Positions 33,830-42,249 of a stretch of DNA of 64,000 bases are shown here, piece after piece. The translations under genes and the position numbers were made by a program. Position 1 is the first letter of the stretch. Each line of letters starts with the position of its first letter. The DNA lies in NCBI GenBank assembly GCA_902470905.1, contig CABRIC010000002.1, forward strand, positions 1-64,000. The letters are read 5' to 3'. The notes beneath the pieces were generated by a model. It worked only from the letters and a program-made list of their open reading frames with translations, was not told where the DNA came from and ran no database searches. The stretch comes from an uncultured Collinsella sp. (lineage in GTDB: Bacteria; Actinomycetota; Coriobacteriia; Coriobacteriales; Coriobacteriaceae).

Positions 33830-34606
33830 TTATTTACCCATGGGACGCAGCGATGCCTCCTCAAAATGGAAGGATCGCAAGCCGTCTTCCGTCTCGATGC
33901 ACGCGCGACCAAAGTCATCGACCGTTTGAAAGATGCCACGCGCCAGCTCGTCCCCGACAGGGGAACGGGCGGTAACGCGCTCTCCAATCCAATTGAGATG
34001 AGCGATATATTCTCCGTGGACGGGCGCGAGCGGTCCGGCGTTTTCTTCCATGGCGTTGAGGCGCTCTGCCCATGTGTCTACAGCGTTCACGACCGCGTGA
34101 TATACCTCCTTGAGTAGCACATCGACGGCGGGAACATTCTCGTTGAGGTCCGAGAGACCGATTGCCGGCAGGCCGCCATCGGGAACCTCCGAAGGCACAT
34201 AGTTCGCATTGACGCCAATGCCGCAGACGGCAAAGGGGCTGCCTTCGTTATCGCGTGCGGCCTCGACCAGAATGCCGCCGAGCTTGCGTCCTCGCGCGAC
34301 CAGATCGTTGGGCCATTTGAGGCCAATCTCGTTTGCAAGACCCTGATTTTTGAGCGCCTCGAGCACCGCTAGGCCGCTGACGGCGGCAAGACCAGAGTAC
34401 TTTGCAGGATTAACGCATGGACGCAGGACAATCGAAAGCAATAGGTTGCCGGCGGTTGAATCCCACTTGTGGCCGCGCCGGCCGCGTCCTGCTGTCTGAG
34501 CCCGGGCGGCAAGTCCTGTGCCGTGCGGCGCTCCTTGTTTTCCTGCTTCGAGCAGGTCATCGTTGGTCGATCCGGTTACGTCGACTATCGTTAATTGGGC
34601 ATCCAT
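33830..34606 (-). CDS. birA: Biotin-[acetyl-CoA carboxylase] ligase, group I
   Basis: A 258-residue ligase without the N-terminal helix-turn-helix of E. coli BirA, so it is monofunctional. Conserved parts are TGSTNDDLLEAG, the biotinyl-AMP loop TAGRGRRGHKWDS, LKWPNDLVARGRKLGGILVE and GIGVNANY. It attaches biotin to AccB, encoded in the divergent operon next door. AAGGAGG lies upstream of the ATG at 34606; an in-frame extension to 34687 would cross that site. Confidence 0.93.
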   Translation of the reverse strand: MDAQLTIVDVTGSTNDDLLEAGKQGAPHGTGLAARAQTAGRGRRGHKWDSTAGNLLLSIVLRPCVNPAKYSGLAAVSGLAVLEALKNQGLANEIGLKWPNDLVARGRKLGGILVEAARDNEGSPFAVCGIGVNANYVPSEVPDGGLPAIGLSDLNENVPAVDVLLKEVYHAVVNAVDTWAERLNAMEENAGPLAPVHGEYIAHLNWIGERVTARSPVGDELARGIFQTVDDFGRACIETEDGLRSFHFEEASLRPMGK

Positions 34607-34700
34607 AACGGCTGCTACCTCCTTAATGAATAAGTGAATAACGCAATGGTGTCGAGAAGTAGACACAATGTGAAGCCTTTGTCGCATTTGGACAATTTAA

Positions 34701-34766
34701 TGTTAACACGTCAACAACGACTGAAATGCGCTATCCTCTCTTGGTCGATGTAAACACGTCAACAAC
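34701..34766. promoter_or_regulatory. Fatty acid operon control region with paired repeats
   Basis: TGTTAACACGTCAACAAC (34701-34718) and TGTAAACACGTCAACAAC (34749-34766) are direct repeats with one difference, 48 bp apart. Each contains an imperfect dyad TGTTNACNNGTNAACA. They bracket a possible -10 box TATCCT (34732-34737) ahead of fabH. They are probably operators; the binding protein is unknown, and the spacing suits two dimers or a loop. Confidence 0.6.
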
Positions 34767-34782
34767 TCAAAGGAGGTTAGTG

Positions 34783-35742
34783 ATGGGTTTCACGATTCTT
34801 GGAACAGGCTCAGCGCTTCCTAAGCGCAGTGTTTCCAATGACGAGCTGTCCGAGTTCCTCGATACCTCGGATGAGTGGATTTTTACCCGCACAGGTATCA
34901 AGAGCCGCCACGTCTGCACCACCGAGTCACTTGACGACCTTGCCGTAGCGGCGAGCGGGCGGGCACTCCAGGTGTCCAGAATCGACGCGAGCCAGCTGGA
35001 TCTGATCGTCTGCTCGACGACGACGGGTGACCACCTTGTTCCCGCCGAGGCGTGTGCCGTTGCTGAGCGACTAGGCGCGACGTGCCCCGCCTTCGATGTC
35101 TCGGCGGCCTGCGCCGGCTTCGTATTTGCGCTCGATGTCGCCGAGGGCTATATCGCCCGCGGCCGTGCCGAGCGCGTGCTTGTCGTTGCTGCCGAGCAGA
35201 TGACGCGCGCGCTCGATTGGACCGACCGTGCTACGTGCGTGCTCTTTGGCGATGGCGCGGGTGCTGCGGTCATAGAGGCTGGGGGAGAGAATCCCCTTGC
35301 TGTTGAGCTTTCGACGTCGCCTGACGTCGAAACACTGCGCGTTCCCGGATTGGCGGGCTCCTCGCCGTATAAGACGGCGCAGGACCGCGAAAGTGTGCTT
35401 TCCATGAACGGCCGTCGCGTCTTCAAGTTTGGCGTCAATGCCATCTGCGACACGGTCAACAAGCTCGCCTGCGACGCGGGCATCGCAGTCGAGGACATCG
35501 ACCACTTTGTATTCCATCAGGCTAACGAACGAATCCTGAGTCAGGCGGTCAAGCGCTTAGGTGTGCCGGACGACCGTGTGGTCCGAACGTTGCGTGAAAC
35601 CGGCAACATCTCGAGCGCCTGTATTCCGCTTGCTCTCGATCGACTGGCAAATACCGGAGCGCTGCACGCGGGCGACACCATCGCCCTGGTCGGATTTGGC
35701 GCCGGTTTGGATATAGGTGGCTATCTGCTTCGCTGGAAGTAG
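34783..35742 (+). CDS. fabH: 3-oxoacyl-ACP synthase III
   Basis: A 319-residue KAS III. The catalytic triad is visible: Cys110 in SAACAGFVFAL, His in FVFHQANERI and Asn in TGNISSACIP. It condenses an acyl-CoA with malonyl-ACP to start each chain. ATG at 34783 follows AAAGGAGG. It is the first gene of a ten-gene fatty acid operon; chain-type preference (straight or branched primer) is not readable. Confidence 0.95.
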   Translation: MGFTILGTGSALPKRSVSNDELSEFLDTSDEWIFTRTGIKSRHVCTTESLDDLAVAASGRALQVSRIDASQLDLIVCSTTTGDHLVPAEACAVAERLGATCPAFDVSAACAGFVFALDVAEGYIARGRAERVLVVAAEQMTRALDWTDRATCVLFGDGAGAAVIEAGGENPLAVELSTSPDVETLRVPGLAGSSPYKTAQDRESVLSMNGRRVFKFGVNAICDTVNKLACDAGIAVEDIDHFVFHQANERILSQAVKRLGVPDDRVVRTLRETGNISSACIPLALDRLANTGALHAGDTIALVGFGAGLDIGGYLLRWK

Positions 35743-35794
35743 TTGCACATAGGAAATGAAAACGCCCCTGGGGCACAAACAAAGGAGAACTACC

Positions 35795-36031
35795 ATGGCA
35801 GATCAGAAGACCTTCGAGCGCGTTTGCGACGTTATCCGCGAGACCGCTGGCCTTGACGACGTCGAGATGAAGCCCGAGTCCACGCTCGAGGAGATTGGTC
35901 TCGACAGCCTGGGCACCGTCGAGATACTCGTCGCCGTCGAGGACGAGTTTGGCATCCAGCTCGATACCGAGGAGAACCCCAAGACGGTCGGCGAGTTCGC
36001 CGATACGGTCGAGGCGGCATTGGAGAAGTAG
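35795..36031 (+). CDS. acpP: Acyl carrier protein
   Basis: A 78-residue carrier with the phosphopantetheine serine in LDSLGTVEI. It is acidic, with the four-helix pattern of type II ACP. AAAGGAG precedes the ATG at 35795. It ends 2 bp before fabK. Confidence 0.95.
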   Translation: MADQKTFERVCDVIRETAGLDDVEMKPESTLEEIGLDSLGTVEILVAVEDEFGIQLDTEENPKTVGEFADTVEAALEK

Positions 36032-36033
36032 AG

Positions 36034-36978
36034 ATGCTCAAGACTCCTCTCTGCGATCTGCTCGGCATCGAAAAGCCCGTGTTCCAGGGCGGTATGGCCT
36101 GGATTGCCGATGCCTCGCTGGCGTCCGCAGTGTCCGAGGCGGGTGGCTTAGGGATTATCGCGGCCATGAACGCCGACGCCAACTGGCTGCGCGACCAGAT
36201 TCATGAGCTGCGCGCCAGGACGGATAAGCCCTTTGGCGTCAACGTCATGCTCATGAGCCCGTTTGCCGACGAGGTCGCGCAGGTTGTGATTGACGAGCGA
36301 GTGCCGGTCGTCGTGACGGGCGCCGGCAATCCCACCAAGTACATGAAGGCGTGGAACGAGGCGGGTATCAAGGCCATCCCGGTCGTTGCCTCGGTGGCGC
36401 TGGCGCGCCTCGTGGCGCGTCGTGGGGCCACGGCAGTTGTTGCCGAAGGAACCGAATCGGGCGGCCATATTGGCGAGACCTCGACGATGGCACTGGTGCC
36501 GCAGGTCGTCGATGCGGTCGACATTCCCGTCGTGGCTGCCGGCGGTATTGCCGACGGCCGCGGCGTGGCGGCCGCCTTTATGCTGGGCGCTGCCGGCGTG
36601 CAGGTGGGTACGCGCTTTCTGGTCGCAGACGAGTGCACCGTATCGGAGCAGTACAAGGAGATGGTCCTGAAGGCCAACGACACCTCGACGCGTGCGACCG
36701 GTCGCTCGACGGGACACCCGGTGCGTGCCCTCAAGAGCCCTTTCACCAACGCCTACGCCAAGAGCGAGGCGGCAGGTGCAAGTGTCGAGGAGCTTGGGGC
36801 CATGGGCACGGGCGCCCTTCGCAAGGCCGCCAAGGACGGTAATTACGAAGAGGGTTCGTATTTGTGCGGACAGATTGCTGGCATGGTCAACGAACGCCAG
36901 AGCGCACGCGAAATCGTCGACGATCTGGTCGATGGCGCCGAGCATGTCCTGAAGGGTGCGTCCGCATGGGTGGCGTAG
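36034..36978 (+). CDS. fabK: Enoyl-ACP reductase II (FMN)
   Basis: A 314-residue FMN enzyme of the nitronate monooxygenase/FabK family. It has PVFQGGMAWIADASLASAVS, VVTGAGNPTKYM, AEGTESGGHIGE and AAGGIADGRG. It catalyses the last step of elongation and replaces the triclosan-sensitive FabI; no fabI is in the cluster. The gene overlaps fabD by 13 nt, and its position inside the operon makes FabK more likely than nitronate monooxygenase. Confidence 0.93.
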   Translation: MLKTPLCDLLGIEKPVFQGGMAWIADASLASAVSEAGGLGIIAAMNADANWLRDQIHELRARTDKPFGVNVMLMSPFADEVAQVVIDERVPVVVTGAGNPTKYMKAWNEAGIKAIPVVASVALARLVARRGATAVVAEGTESGGHIGETSTMALVPQVVDAVDIPVVAAGGIADGRGVAAAFMLGAAGVQVGTRFLVADECTVSEQYKEMVLKANDTSTRATGRSTGHPVRALKSPFTNAYAKSEAAGASVEELGAMGTGALRKAAKDGNYEEGSYLCGQIAGMVNERQSAREIVDDLVDGAEHVLKGASAWVA

Positions 36979-37892
36979 CGTTTTTGTTTGCCGGTCAGGG
37001 TGCCCAGCATCCCGCGATGGGCGTCGACCTCATCGAAGCGTCGCCGGTGGCTGCCGAGGTGTTCGCCATTGCCGACGAGGTGCGCCCGGGGACCAGCGAG
37101 CAGTGCCGGAGCGCCTCCAAGGAGGAGCTCTCACAGACCGAGAACACGCAGCCTTGCGTGTTCGTGCACGACTTGGCTGTCGCTGTCGCCCTGCGCGAGC
37201 GCGGCGTGGTGCCTGCTGCCTGTGCGGGATTCTCGCTGGGCGAGGTCGCTGCACTCACCTTTGCGGGGGCATTCGATACGCGAGCGGGTTTTGAGCTCGT
37301 GTGTGAGCGCGCGGCTTTGATGGCCACGGAGGCCGAGCGTCAGCCCGGCGGCATGCGCGCCGTCATCAAGCTCGATGCGGCGCAGGTCGAGGGCTTGGCA
37401 AAACAGGCAGGCGAGGACTGCTGGCCGGTCAACTACAACAGCCCCCAGCAGACGGTTGTGGCCGGAGCGCCCGATGCGTTGCAGACCCTCGACGTCATGG
37501 TAAAAGAGGCTGGCGGTCGCGCCATGAAGGTCGCGGTGTCGGGTGCATTCCATAGCCCCTATATGGCCGAGGCGACTTGTGGCCTTGCTGCATATATCGA
37601 GGCCGGTCACGCGCCGTCCCCGTTGCTCATTCCGGTCATGGCAAATATGACGGCGGCGCCCTATCCGGCCGATCCGCAGGCGGCATCGGAGGTGCTGGCC
37701 AACCAGGTGAGCCATGCCGTGCGCTGGGTCGACACGCTGCATGCTCTGCAGGATCAAGGCATCGATACGTTTATTGAGGTCGGCCCCGGCAAAACGCTGT
37801 CGGGCCTGGTCAAGCGTACGCTGAGCGACGTTCGTGTGTATTCGTGCGAAACGGCCGAGCAGGTCGCAGCTATTGCCGACGAGCTCGCATAG
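36966..37892 (+). CDS. fabD: Malonyl-CoA:ACP transacylase
   Basis: A 308-residue FabD with FLFAGQGAQHPAMG, the Ser nucleophile in AGFSLGEVAAL and the His of GAFHSPYM. It loads malonyl groups onto ACP. ATG at 36966 lies inside the end of fabK, so translation is probably coupled; further upstream starts are in the wrong context. Confidence 0.95.
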   Translation: MGGVAFLFAGQGAQHPAMGVDLIEASPVAAEVFAIADEVRPGTSEQCRSASKEELSQTENTQPCVFVHDLAVAVALRERGVVPAACAGFSLGEVAALTFAGAFDTRAGFELVCERAALMATEAERQPGGMRAVIKLDAAQVEGLAKQAGEDCWPVNYNSPQQTVVAGAPDALQTLDVMVKEAGGRAMKVAVSGAFHSPYMAEATCGLAAYIEAGHAPSPLLIPVMANMTAAPYPADPQAASEVLANQVSHAVRWVDTLHALQDQGIDTFIEVGPGKTLSGLVKRTLSDVRVYSCETAEQVAAIADELA

Positions 37893-37922
37893 TCCACAGG
37901 GCTGTAACCCGAAAGGAATGAC

Positions 37923-38696
37923 ATGGGCAACTTGAACAACGGCGCGCTCGAGCGCAACGACTCACGTCGCGTGGCGCTTGTCACGGGCGGCTCGCGCGGC
38001 ATCGGTCGCGCTTGTGCCGTGGGCCTGGCGGAGGACGGCTTTGATATCGCCGTCGTCTATGCCGGTAGCGCAGATGCGGCGCGCGAGACGTGCGAAGCCT
38101 GTGAGGCGGCTGGCGCCACGGCGCGCGCATATCAATGTGACGTGGCCGACCCCGCTGCCGTCAACGCGTGCGTGGAAGCGGTCCTCAACGACTTTGGCTT
38201 CATTTGGGCGCTCGTCAACAACGCTGGCATCACCCGCGATGGCCTGCTCATGCGCATGGGCGATGACGCCTTCGATCGCGTGCTCGATGTCAATCTTAAA
38301 GGAACGTTTAACACGACGCGCGCGCTCACCAAGACCTTTATGCGCCAGCGCGGCGGTTGCGTCATCAACATGAGCTCGGTTGTGGGCCTGATGGGCAATG
38401 CCGGGCAGGCCAACTACGCCGCCTCCAAGGCGGGCGTCATCGGTCTGACCAAGGCGGTGGCGCGCGAGCTTGCGCCACGCGGCGTACGAGTGAACGCGGT
38501 CGCCCCCGGGTTTGTCGAGACCGATATGACGGCAAAGCTATCGGATAAGGTTCGCGCGGCAACCGAGGAGCAGATTCCCCTAAAGCGCATGGCGCACCCC
38601 GAGGAAGTGGCCGGCGTGGTGCGCTTTTTGGCGAGTGATGCGGCTGCCTACATTACGGGCGAGGTCGTGCGCGTCGACGGCGGAATGGCGATGTAG
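37923..38696 (+). CDS. fabG: 3-oxoacyl-ACP reductase
   Basis: A 257-residue short-chain dehydrogenase with VTGGSRGIGRA (NADPH site), NNAG (VNNAGITRDGLL), Ser in NMSSVVG and the YxxxK pair in NYAASKAG. It reduces 3-oxoacyl-ACP. The N-terminus carries 14 extra residues before the Rossmann strand. GAAAGGAATGAC precedes the start. Confidence 0.95.
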   Translation: MGNLNNGALERNDSRRVALVTGGSRGIGRACAVGLAEDGFDIAVVYAGSADAARETCEACEAAGATARAYQCDVADPAAVNACVEAVLNDFGFIWALVNNAGITRDGLLMRMGDDAFDRVLDVNLKGTFNTTRALTKTFMRQRGGCVINMSSVVGLMGNAGQANYAASKAGVIGLTKAVARELAPRGVRVNAVAPGFVETDMTAKLSDKVRAATEEQIPLKRMAHPEEVAGVVRFLASDAAAYITGEVVRVDGGMAM

Positions 38697-38735
38697 AAAC
38701 CAGAGCCGAACAACGGCTTGAATGAGGAGACCATG

Positions 38736-39983
38736 ATGGAACAGAGAGTTGCAATCACCGGTATCGGTGCCGTATCGCCGCTCGGTAACACGGCGCTTGC
38801 TACCTGGGCGGCCATGTGCGCCGGCACGTGCGGCATCGGCCCGATCACGCACTTCGATACCGATGCGTTTGCCGTTAAGGTGGCGGCCGAGGTCAAGGGT
38901 TTTGACGGCAACGAGTACTTTGGCAAGCGTGACGCCAAGCACCTGGACCCCTGCGTTCAGTTTGCCCTGGCAGCGTCGGACGAGGCCATGCACGATGCGG
39001 GCTTTGATGTCGAGGGCGCCATCGATCGCGAGCGCCTGGGCGTCTACGTGGGTTCGGGCGTGGGCGGCATGCAGACACTCGTCGACAACGTCCACACGAT
39101 CGCCGATCGGGGACCTCGCCGCGCATCGCCCTATATGATTGCGATGATGATTCCCAATATGGCGTCGGGCAATATCGCGATCCGCCACAAGGCAAAAGGC
39201 CCGACCCTGCCCGTGGTGACTGCGTGCGCGACTTCGGCCCATGCCGTGGGCGAGGCGTTCCGCGCCATCAAGCACGGCTATGCCGATGCAATCCTGGCTG
39301 GCGGCGCCGAGGCCGCAATCATTCCCGATGCCGTTGCGGGCTTTACGTCCTGCCGTGCACTCACCACTAATCCTGACCCGTCGACGGCATGCCGTCCGTT
39401 CGATGCGAATCGCGACGGCTTTGTGATGGGCGAGGGCGCCTGCGTGCTGGTACTCGAGAGCATGGAACACGCGCTGGCTCGCGGGGCGCACATTTATGCC
39501 GAGGTCGTGGGCTACGGCAACACCGATGATGCCTATCACATCACGAGCCCCGATCCCGAGGCCGCCGGCATTGCCCGCGCGATATCGCTGGCGGTTGCCG
39601 AGGGCGACGTTAAGCCTTCCGAGGGTCTCTACATCAATGCCCACGGCACCTCGACCAAGCTCAACGATTCGTCCGAGACGGCGGGCATCAAGCGAGCGCT
39701 CGGCGAGGACGCGGCACGAGCCGCGCACGTCTCGTCGACCAAGTCGATGACCGGCCATATGATCGGTGCCACGGGTGCCATCGAGGTCATGGCCTGTGCC
39801 ATGGCGCTCGAGCAGGGCGTGGTGCCGCCGACCATTAACTACCACACACCCGATCCCGCCTGCGATCTTGACTACACGCCCAATCGCGCGGTTCGCGCCG
39901 ACCTTACCTGGGCGCTTTCGACCAATCTGGGCTTTGGCGGACACAATGCCGCCATCGCGCTGCGTAGATATGCAAGGAGCTAG
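38736..39983 (+). CDS. fabF: 3-oxoacyl-ACP synthase II
   Basis: A 415-residue KAS II. It has Cys in VTACATSAHAVGEAF, His in NAHGTSTKLND and the second His in SMTGHMIGATGA. It carries out elongation condensations. GAGGAG precedes tandem ATGs at 38733 and 38736; spacing favours the second. accB follows 3 bp after the stop. Confidence 0.95.
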   Translation: MEQRVAITGIGAVSPLGNTALATWAAMCAGTCGIGPITHFDTDAFAVKVAAEVKGFDGNEYFGKRDAKHLDPCVQFALAASDEAMHDAGFDVEGAIDRERLGVYVGSGVGGMQTLVDNVHTIADRGPRRASPYMIAMMIPNMASGNIAIRHKAKGPTLPVVTACATSAHAVGEAFRAIKHGYADAILAGGAEAAIIPDAVAGFTSCRALTTNPDPSTACRPFDANRDGFVMGEGACVLVLESMEHALARGAHIYAEVVGYGNTDDAYHITSPDPEAAGIARAISLAVAEGDVKPSEGLYINAHGTSTKLNDSSETAGIKRALGEDAARAAHVSSTKSMTGHMIGATGAIEVMACAMALEQGVVPPTINYHTPDPACDLDYTPNRAVRADLTWALSTNLGFGGHNAAIALRRYARS

Positions 39984-39986
39984 AGC

Positions 39987-40463
39987 ATGGATTCCAAAAG
40001 ACTTGCCGAGATAGCCGATGTTATGGAGGACCGCGGCCTCACGCGCGTGCGCGTTGAGGAGCCCGATGGCACCGCGGTCGAGCTCGAGCGCGCGAGCGCC
40101 GCACAGCCGGTTGCCGTGCCCATGCCTATGCCGGGTGCCGTGACTGCTCCGGCGGTGGCTCCTGTCGCCATGCCTGCTGCCGCACCGGAGCCCGCCGCGC
40201 AGGCGCCTGTCGCCGCACCGGAGCCCAAGGGCACCGAGGTGACCGCTCCCATGGTCGGCGTTTTCTATGCTGCCCCGGCGCCGGGCGACGAGCCGTTTGT
40301 GCACGTGGGCTCCAAGGTCAAGGCCGGTGAGACCCTCTGCATCATCGAGGCCATGAAGGTTCTCAACGAGGTGACGGCCGAGGCAGACGGCGAGGTGCTC
40401 GAGATCTGCGTGGCCGACGGCGACCTCGTGGAGTTTGGCAGCTGCCTCATGAGGATCGGATAG
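39987..40463 (+). CDS. accB: Biotin carboxyl carrier protein
   Basis: A 158-residue BCCP. It has an N-terminal helix region, an Ala/Pro linker (about residues 35-75, rich in PVAVPMPMPG-like repeats) and the biotinyl domain with Lys124 in IEAMKVLNE. It is the carrier subunit of acetyl-CoA carboxylase. birA for its modification is divergent at the start of this cluster. Confidence 0.95.
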   Translation: MDSKRLAEIADVMEDRGLTRVRVEEPDGTAVELERASAAQPVAVPMPMPGAVTAPAVAPVAMPAAAPEPAAQAPVAAPEPKGTEVTAPMVGVFYAAPAPGDEPFVHVGSKVKAGETLCIIEAMKVLNEVTAEADGEVLEICVADGDLVEFGSCLMRIG

Positions 40464-40472
40464 GTGATATCC

Positions 40473-40895
40473 ATGAACAAAGAAGAGCTCAAGAAGCTGT
40501 TGCCGCATCGTGAGCCGATGCTTTTGCTCGACGAAGCCGAGCTAGTGGGCGACGAGGCCCACGGCAAGATCACGATTACGGGCGACGAGTACTTTTTGCA
40601 GGGGCATTTTCCGGGAAACCCGGTCGTCCCCGGCGTGATCCAGTGCGAGATGCTCGCCCAGAACTGCTGCGTGCTGCTGATGGGCGATGAGGAGGCGCGC
40701 GGCGCGACGCCGTTCTACACGAGTCTGGACAAGGTGCGCTTTAAGCGTCCGGTGCGCCCGGGCGACACGGTGGATTTGGTGTGCTCCATCACGCGTGCGC
40801 GCGGGCCGTTCCGCTTTGCGACGGGTACTGCGAGCGTCAACGGTGAGGTTTGCTGCCGCGCCGATATGTCTTTTGCACTCATGCACGAAAGTTAA
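40473..40895 (+). CDS. fabZ: 3-hydroxyacyl-ACP dehydratase
   Basis: A 140-residue hot-dog fold enzyme with LLPHREPMLLLDE and the active-site GHFPGNPVVPGVIQCEML (His and Glu). It removes water from 3-hydroxyacyl-ACP. ATG at 40473 follows AGGTGATATCC; a GTG at 40464 overlapping the ribosome site is an alternative. It ends 10 bp before accC. Confidence 0.93.
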   Translation: MNKEELKKLLPHREPMLLLDEAELVGDEAHGKITITGDEYFLQGHFPGNPVVPGVIQCEMLAQNCCVLLMGDEEARGATPFYTSLDKVRFKRPVRPGDTVDLVCSITRARGPFRFATGTASVNGEVCCRADMSFALMHES

Positions 40896-40905
40896 GGAAG
40901 GCTTC

Positions 40906-42249
40906 ATGTTCGACAAAGTGCTCATCGCCAACCGCGGCGAGGTTGCGGTCCGTGTTATCCGCGCGTGCCGCGATATGGGCATCAAGACCGTCGCCGTTTA
41001 TTCCACGGCCGATGCGGACGCGCTGCACGTGCAGCTCGCCGACGAGGCGTATTGCATCGGCGGCCCGCGTCTTGCCGAGAGCTACCTCAACGACGATGCC
41101 GTGCTCACCTGTGCCGTGAAGTCGGGGGTAAAGGCGATCCATCCCGGCTACGGTTTCTTTTCCGAGAAGGCGAGCTTCGTGCGCGACTGCGACAAGTATG
41201 GCCTGGCGTTTGTTGGTCCTTCGGCCGAGGTAATCGACAGCATGGGTGACAAGGACGCCGCACGTCGAACGGCTGCCGCGGCGGGCGTGCCCATCGTGCC
41301 GGGCTGCGATTTGCTCAAAAGCCCCGAGGAGGCGACAGCCGAGGCCGAGCGCATTGGCTGCCCCGTGCTTATTAAGGCGCGCGCGGGCGGCGGCGGTCGC
41401 GGTATTCGCAAGGTCGAGCGCGTGGAAGATGCGGCAAAGGCCTTTATTGAAGCACGTGCCGAGGGCGAGGCCGTTTTTGGCGACGGCGAGTGCTACATGG
41501 AGAAGTTCGTCGCGCCGGCCCACCACGTCGAGGTGCAGATTATGGCCGATAAGCAGGGCCATGTGTTTTCGCTCGGCGAGCGCGAATGCTCGGTGCAGCG
41601 CCGCAACCAAAAGCTGATCGAGGAGAGCCCCGCGCCGTGCCTCGACGGACACGACGGCATTCGTGCTTGCATGCACAAGGCAGCGCGTGACCTGGCTCGT
41701 GCCGTTGGCTACGAAGGAGCCGGTACCATCGAGTTCCTGTATTCGGACGACGGCAATTTCTACTTTATGGAAATGAACACGCGCTTGCAGGTGGAGCATC
41801 CGGTTACGGAGTTTGTGACCGATACCGACTTGGTCAAGTGGCAGCTGCGCGTGGCAGCCGGCCAACCTCTGCCCTTTGAGCAAGAGGACATGCCGGTCCG
41901 CAACCACGCCATGGAGTGCCGCATCAATGCCGAAACGCCGGACTTTCTGCCGTCATGTGGAACGGTCACCACGTTGCGCGTGCCGGGCGGTCCGCGCGTG
42001 CGCTGGGATTCCGCCATGTTTACCGGTGCGACAGTTCCGCCGTACTACGACTCCATGCTCGGCAAGCTCATCGTGTGTGCGCCCACGCGTGATGGAGCCA
42101 TTCGCAAGATGCGCTCGGCCCTGGGCGAGCTCGTGATTGAAGGCGTGAGCGAAAACAGCGAGCTTCAGCTCGACGTGCTGGCAAACGACGAGTTCTTGTC
42201 GGGCATGTACCACACCGATCTGATGGGGCATCTCTATGCTGATGAATAG
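40906..42249 (+). CDS. accC: Acetyl-CoA carboxylase, biotin carboxylase subunit
   Basis: A 447-residue ATP-grasp biotin carboxylase with VLIANRGEVAVRVIRACRD, the Gly-rich loop KARAGGGGRGIRKV, EKFVAPAHHVEVQI and EMNTRLQVEHPVTE. ATG at 40906 follows TTAAGGAAGG. It overlaps accDA by 14 nt, so subunit synthesis is likely coupled. Confidence 0.96.
   Translation: MFDKVLIANRGEVAVRVIRACRDMGIKTVAVYSTADADALHVQLADEAYCIGGPRLAESYLNDDAVLTCAVKSGVKAIHPGYGFFSEKASFVRDCDKYGLAFVGPSAEVIDSMGDKDAARRTAAAAGVPIVPGCDLLKSPEEATAEAERIGCPVLIKARAGGGGRGIRKVERVEDAAKAFIEARAEGEAVFGDGECYMEKFVAPAHHVEVQIMADKQGHVFSLGERECSVQRRNQKLIEESPAPCLDGHDGIRACMHKAARDLARAVGYEGAGTIEFLYSDDGNFYFMEMNTRLQVEHPVTEFVTDTDLVKWQLRVAAGQPLPFEQEDMPVRNHAMECRINAETPDFLPSCGTVTTLRVPGGPRVRWDSAMFTGATVPPYYDSMLGKLIVCAPTRDGAIRKMRSALGELVIEGVSENSELQLDVLANDEFLSGMYHTDLMGHLYADE

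Noticed and set aside
34606..34687. N-terminal extension of BirA that might carry a DNA-binding domain
   Set aside because: The extension crosses the best ribosome site, is only 27 residues long and has no helix-turn-helix pattern.
38580..40508. A 642-codon minus-strand open frame over fabF and accB
   Set aside because: His/Arg-rich antisense artefact of codon bias; the plus-strand genes have full catalytic motifs.
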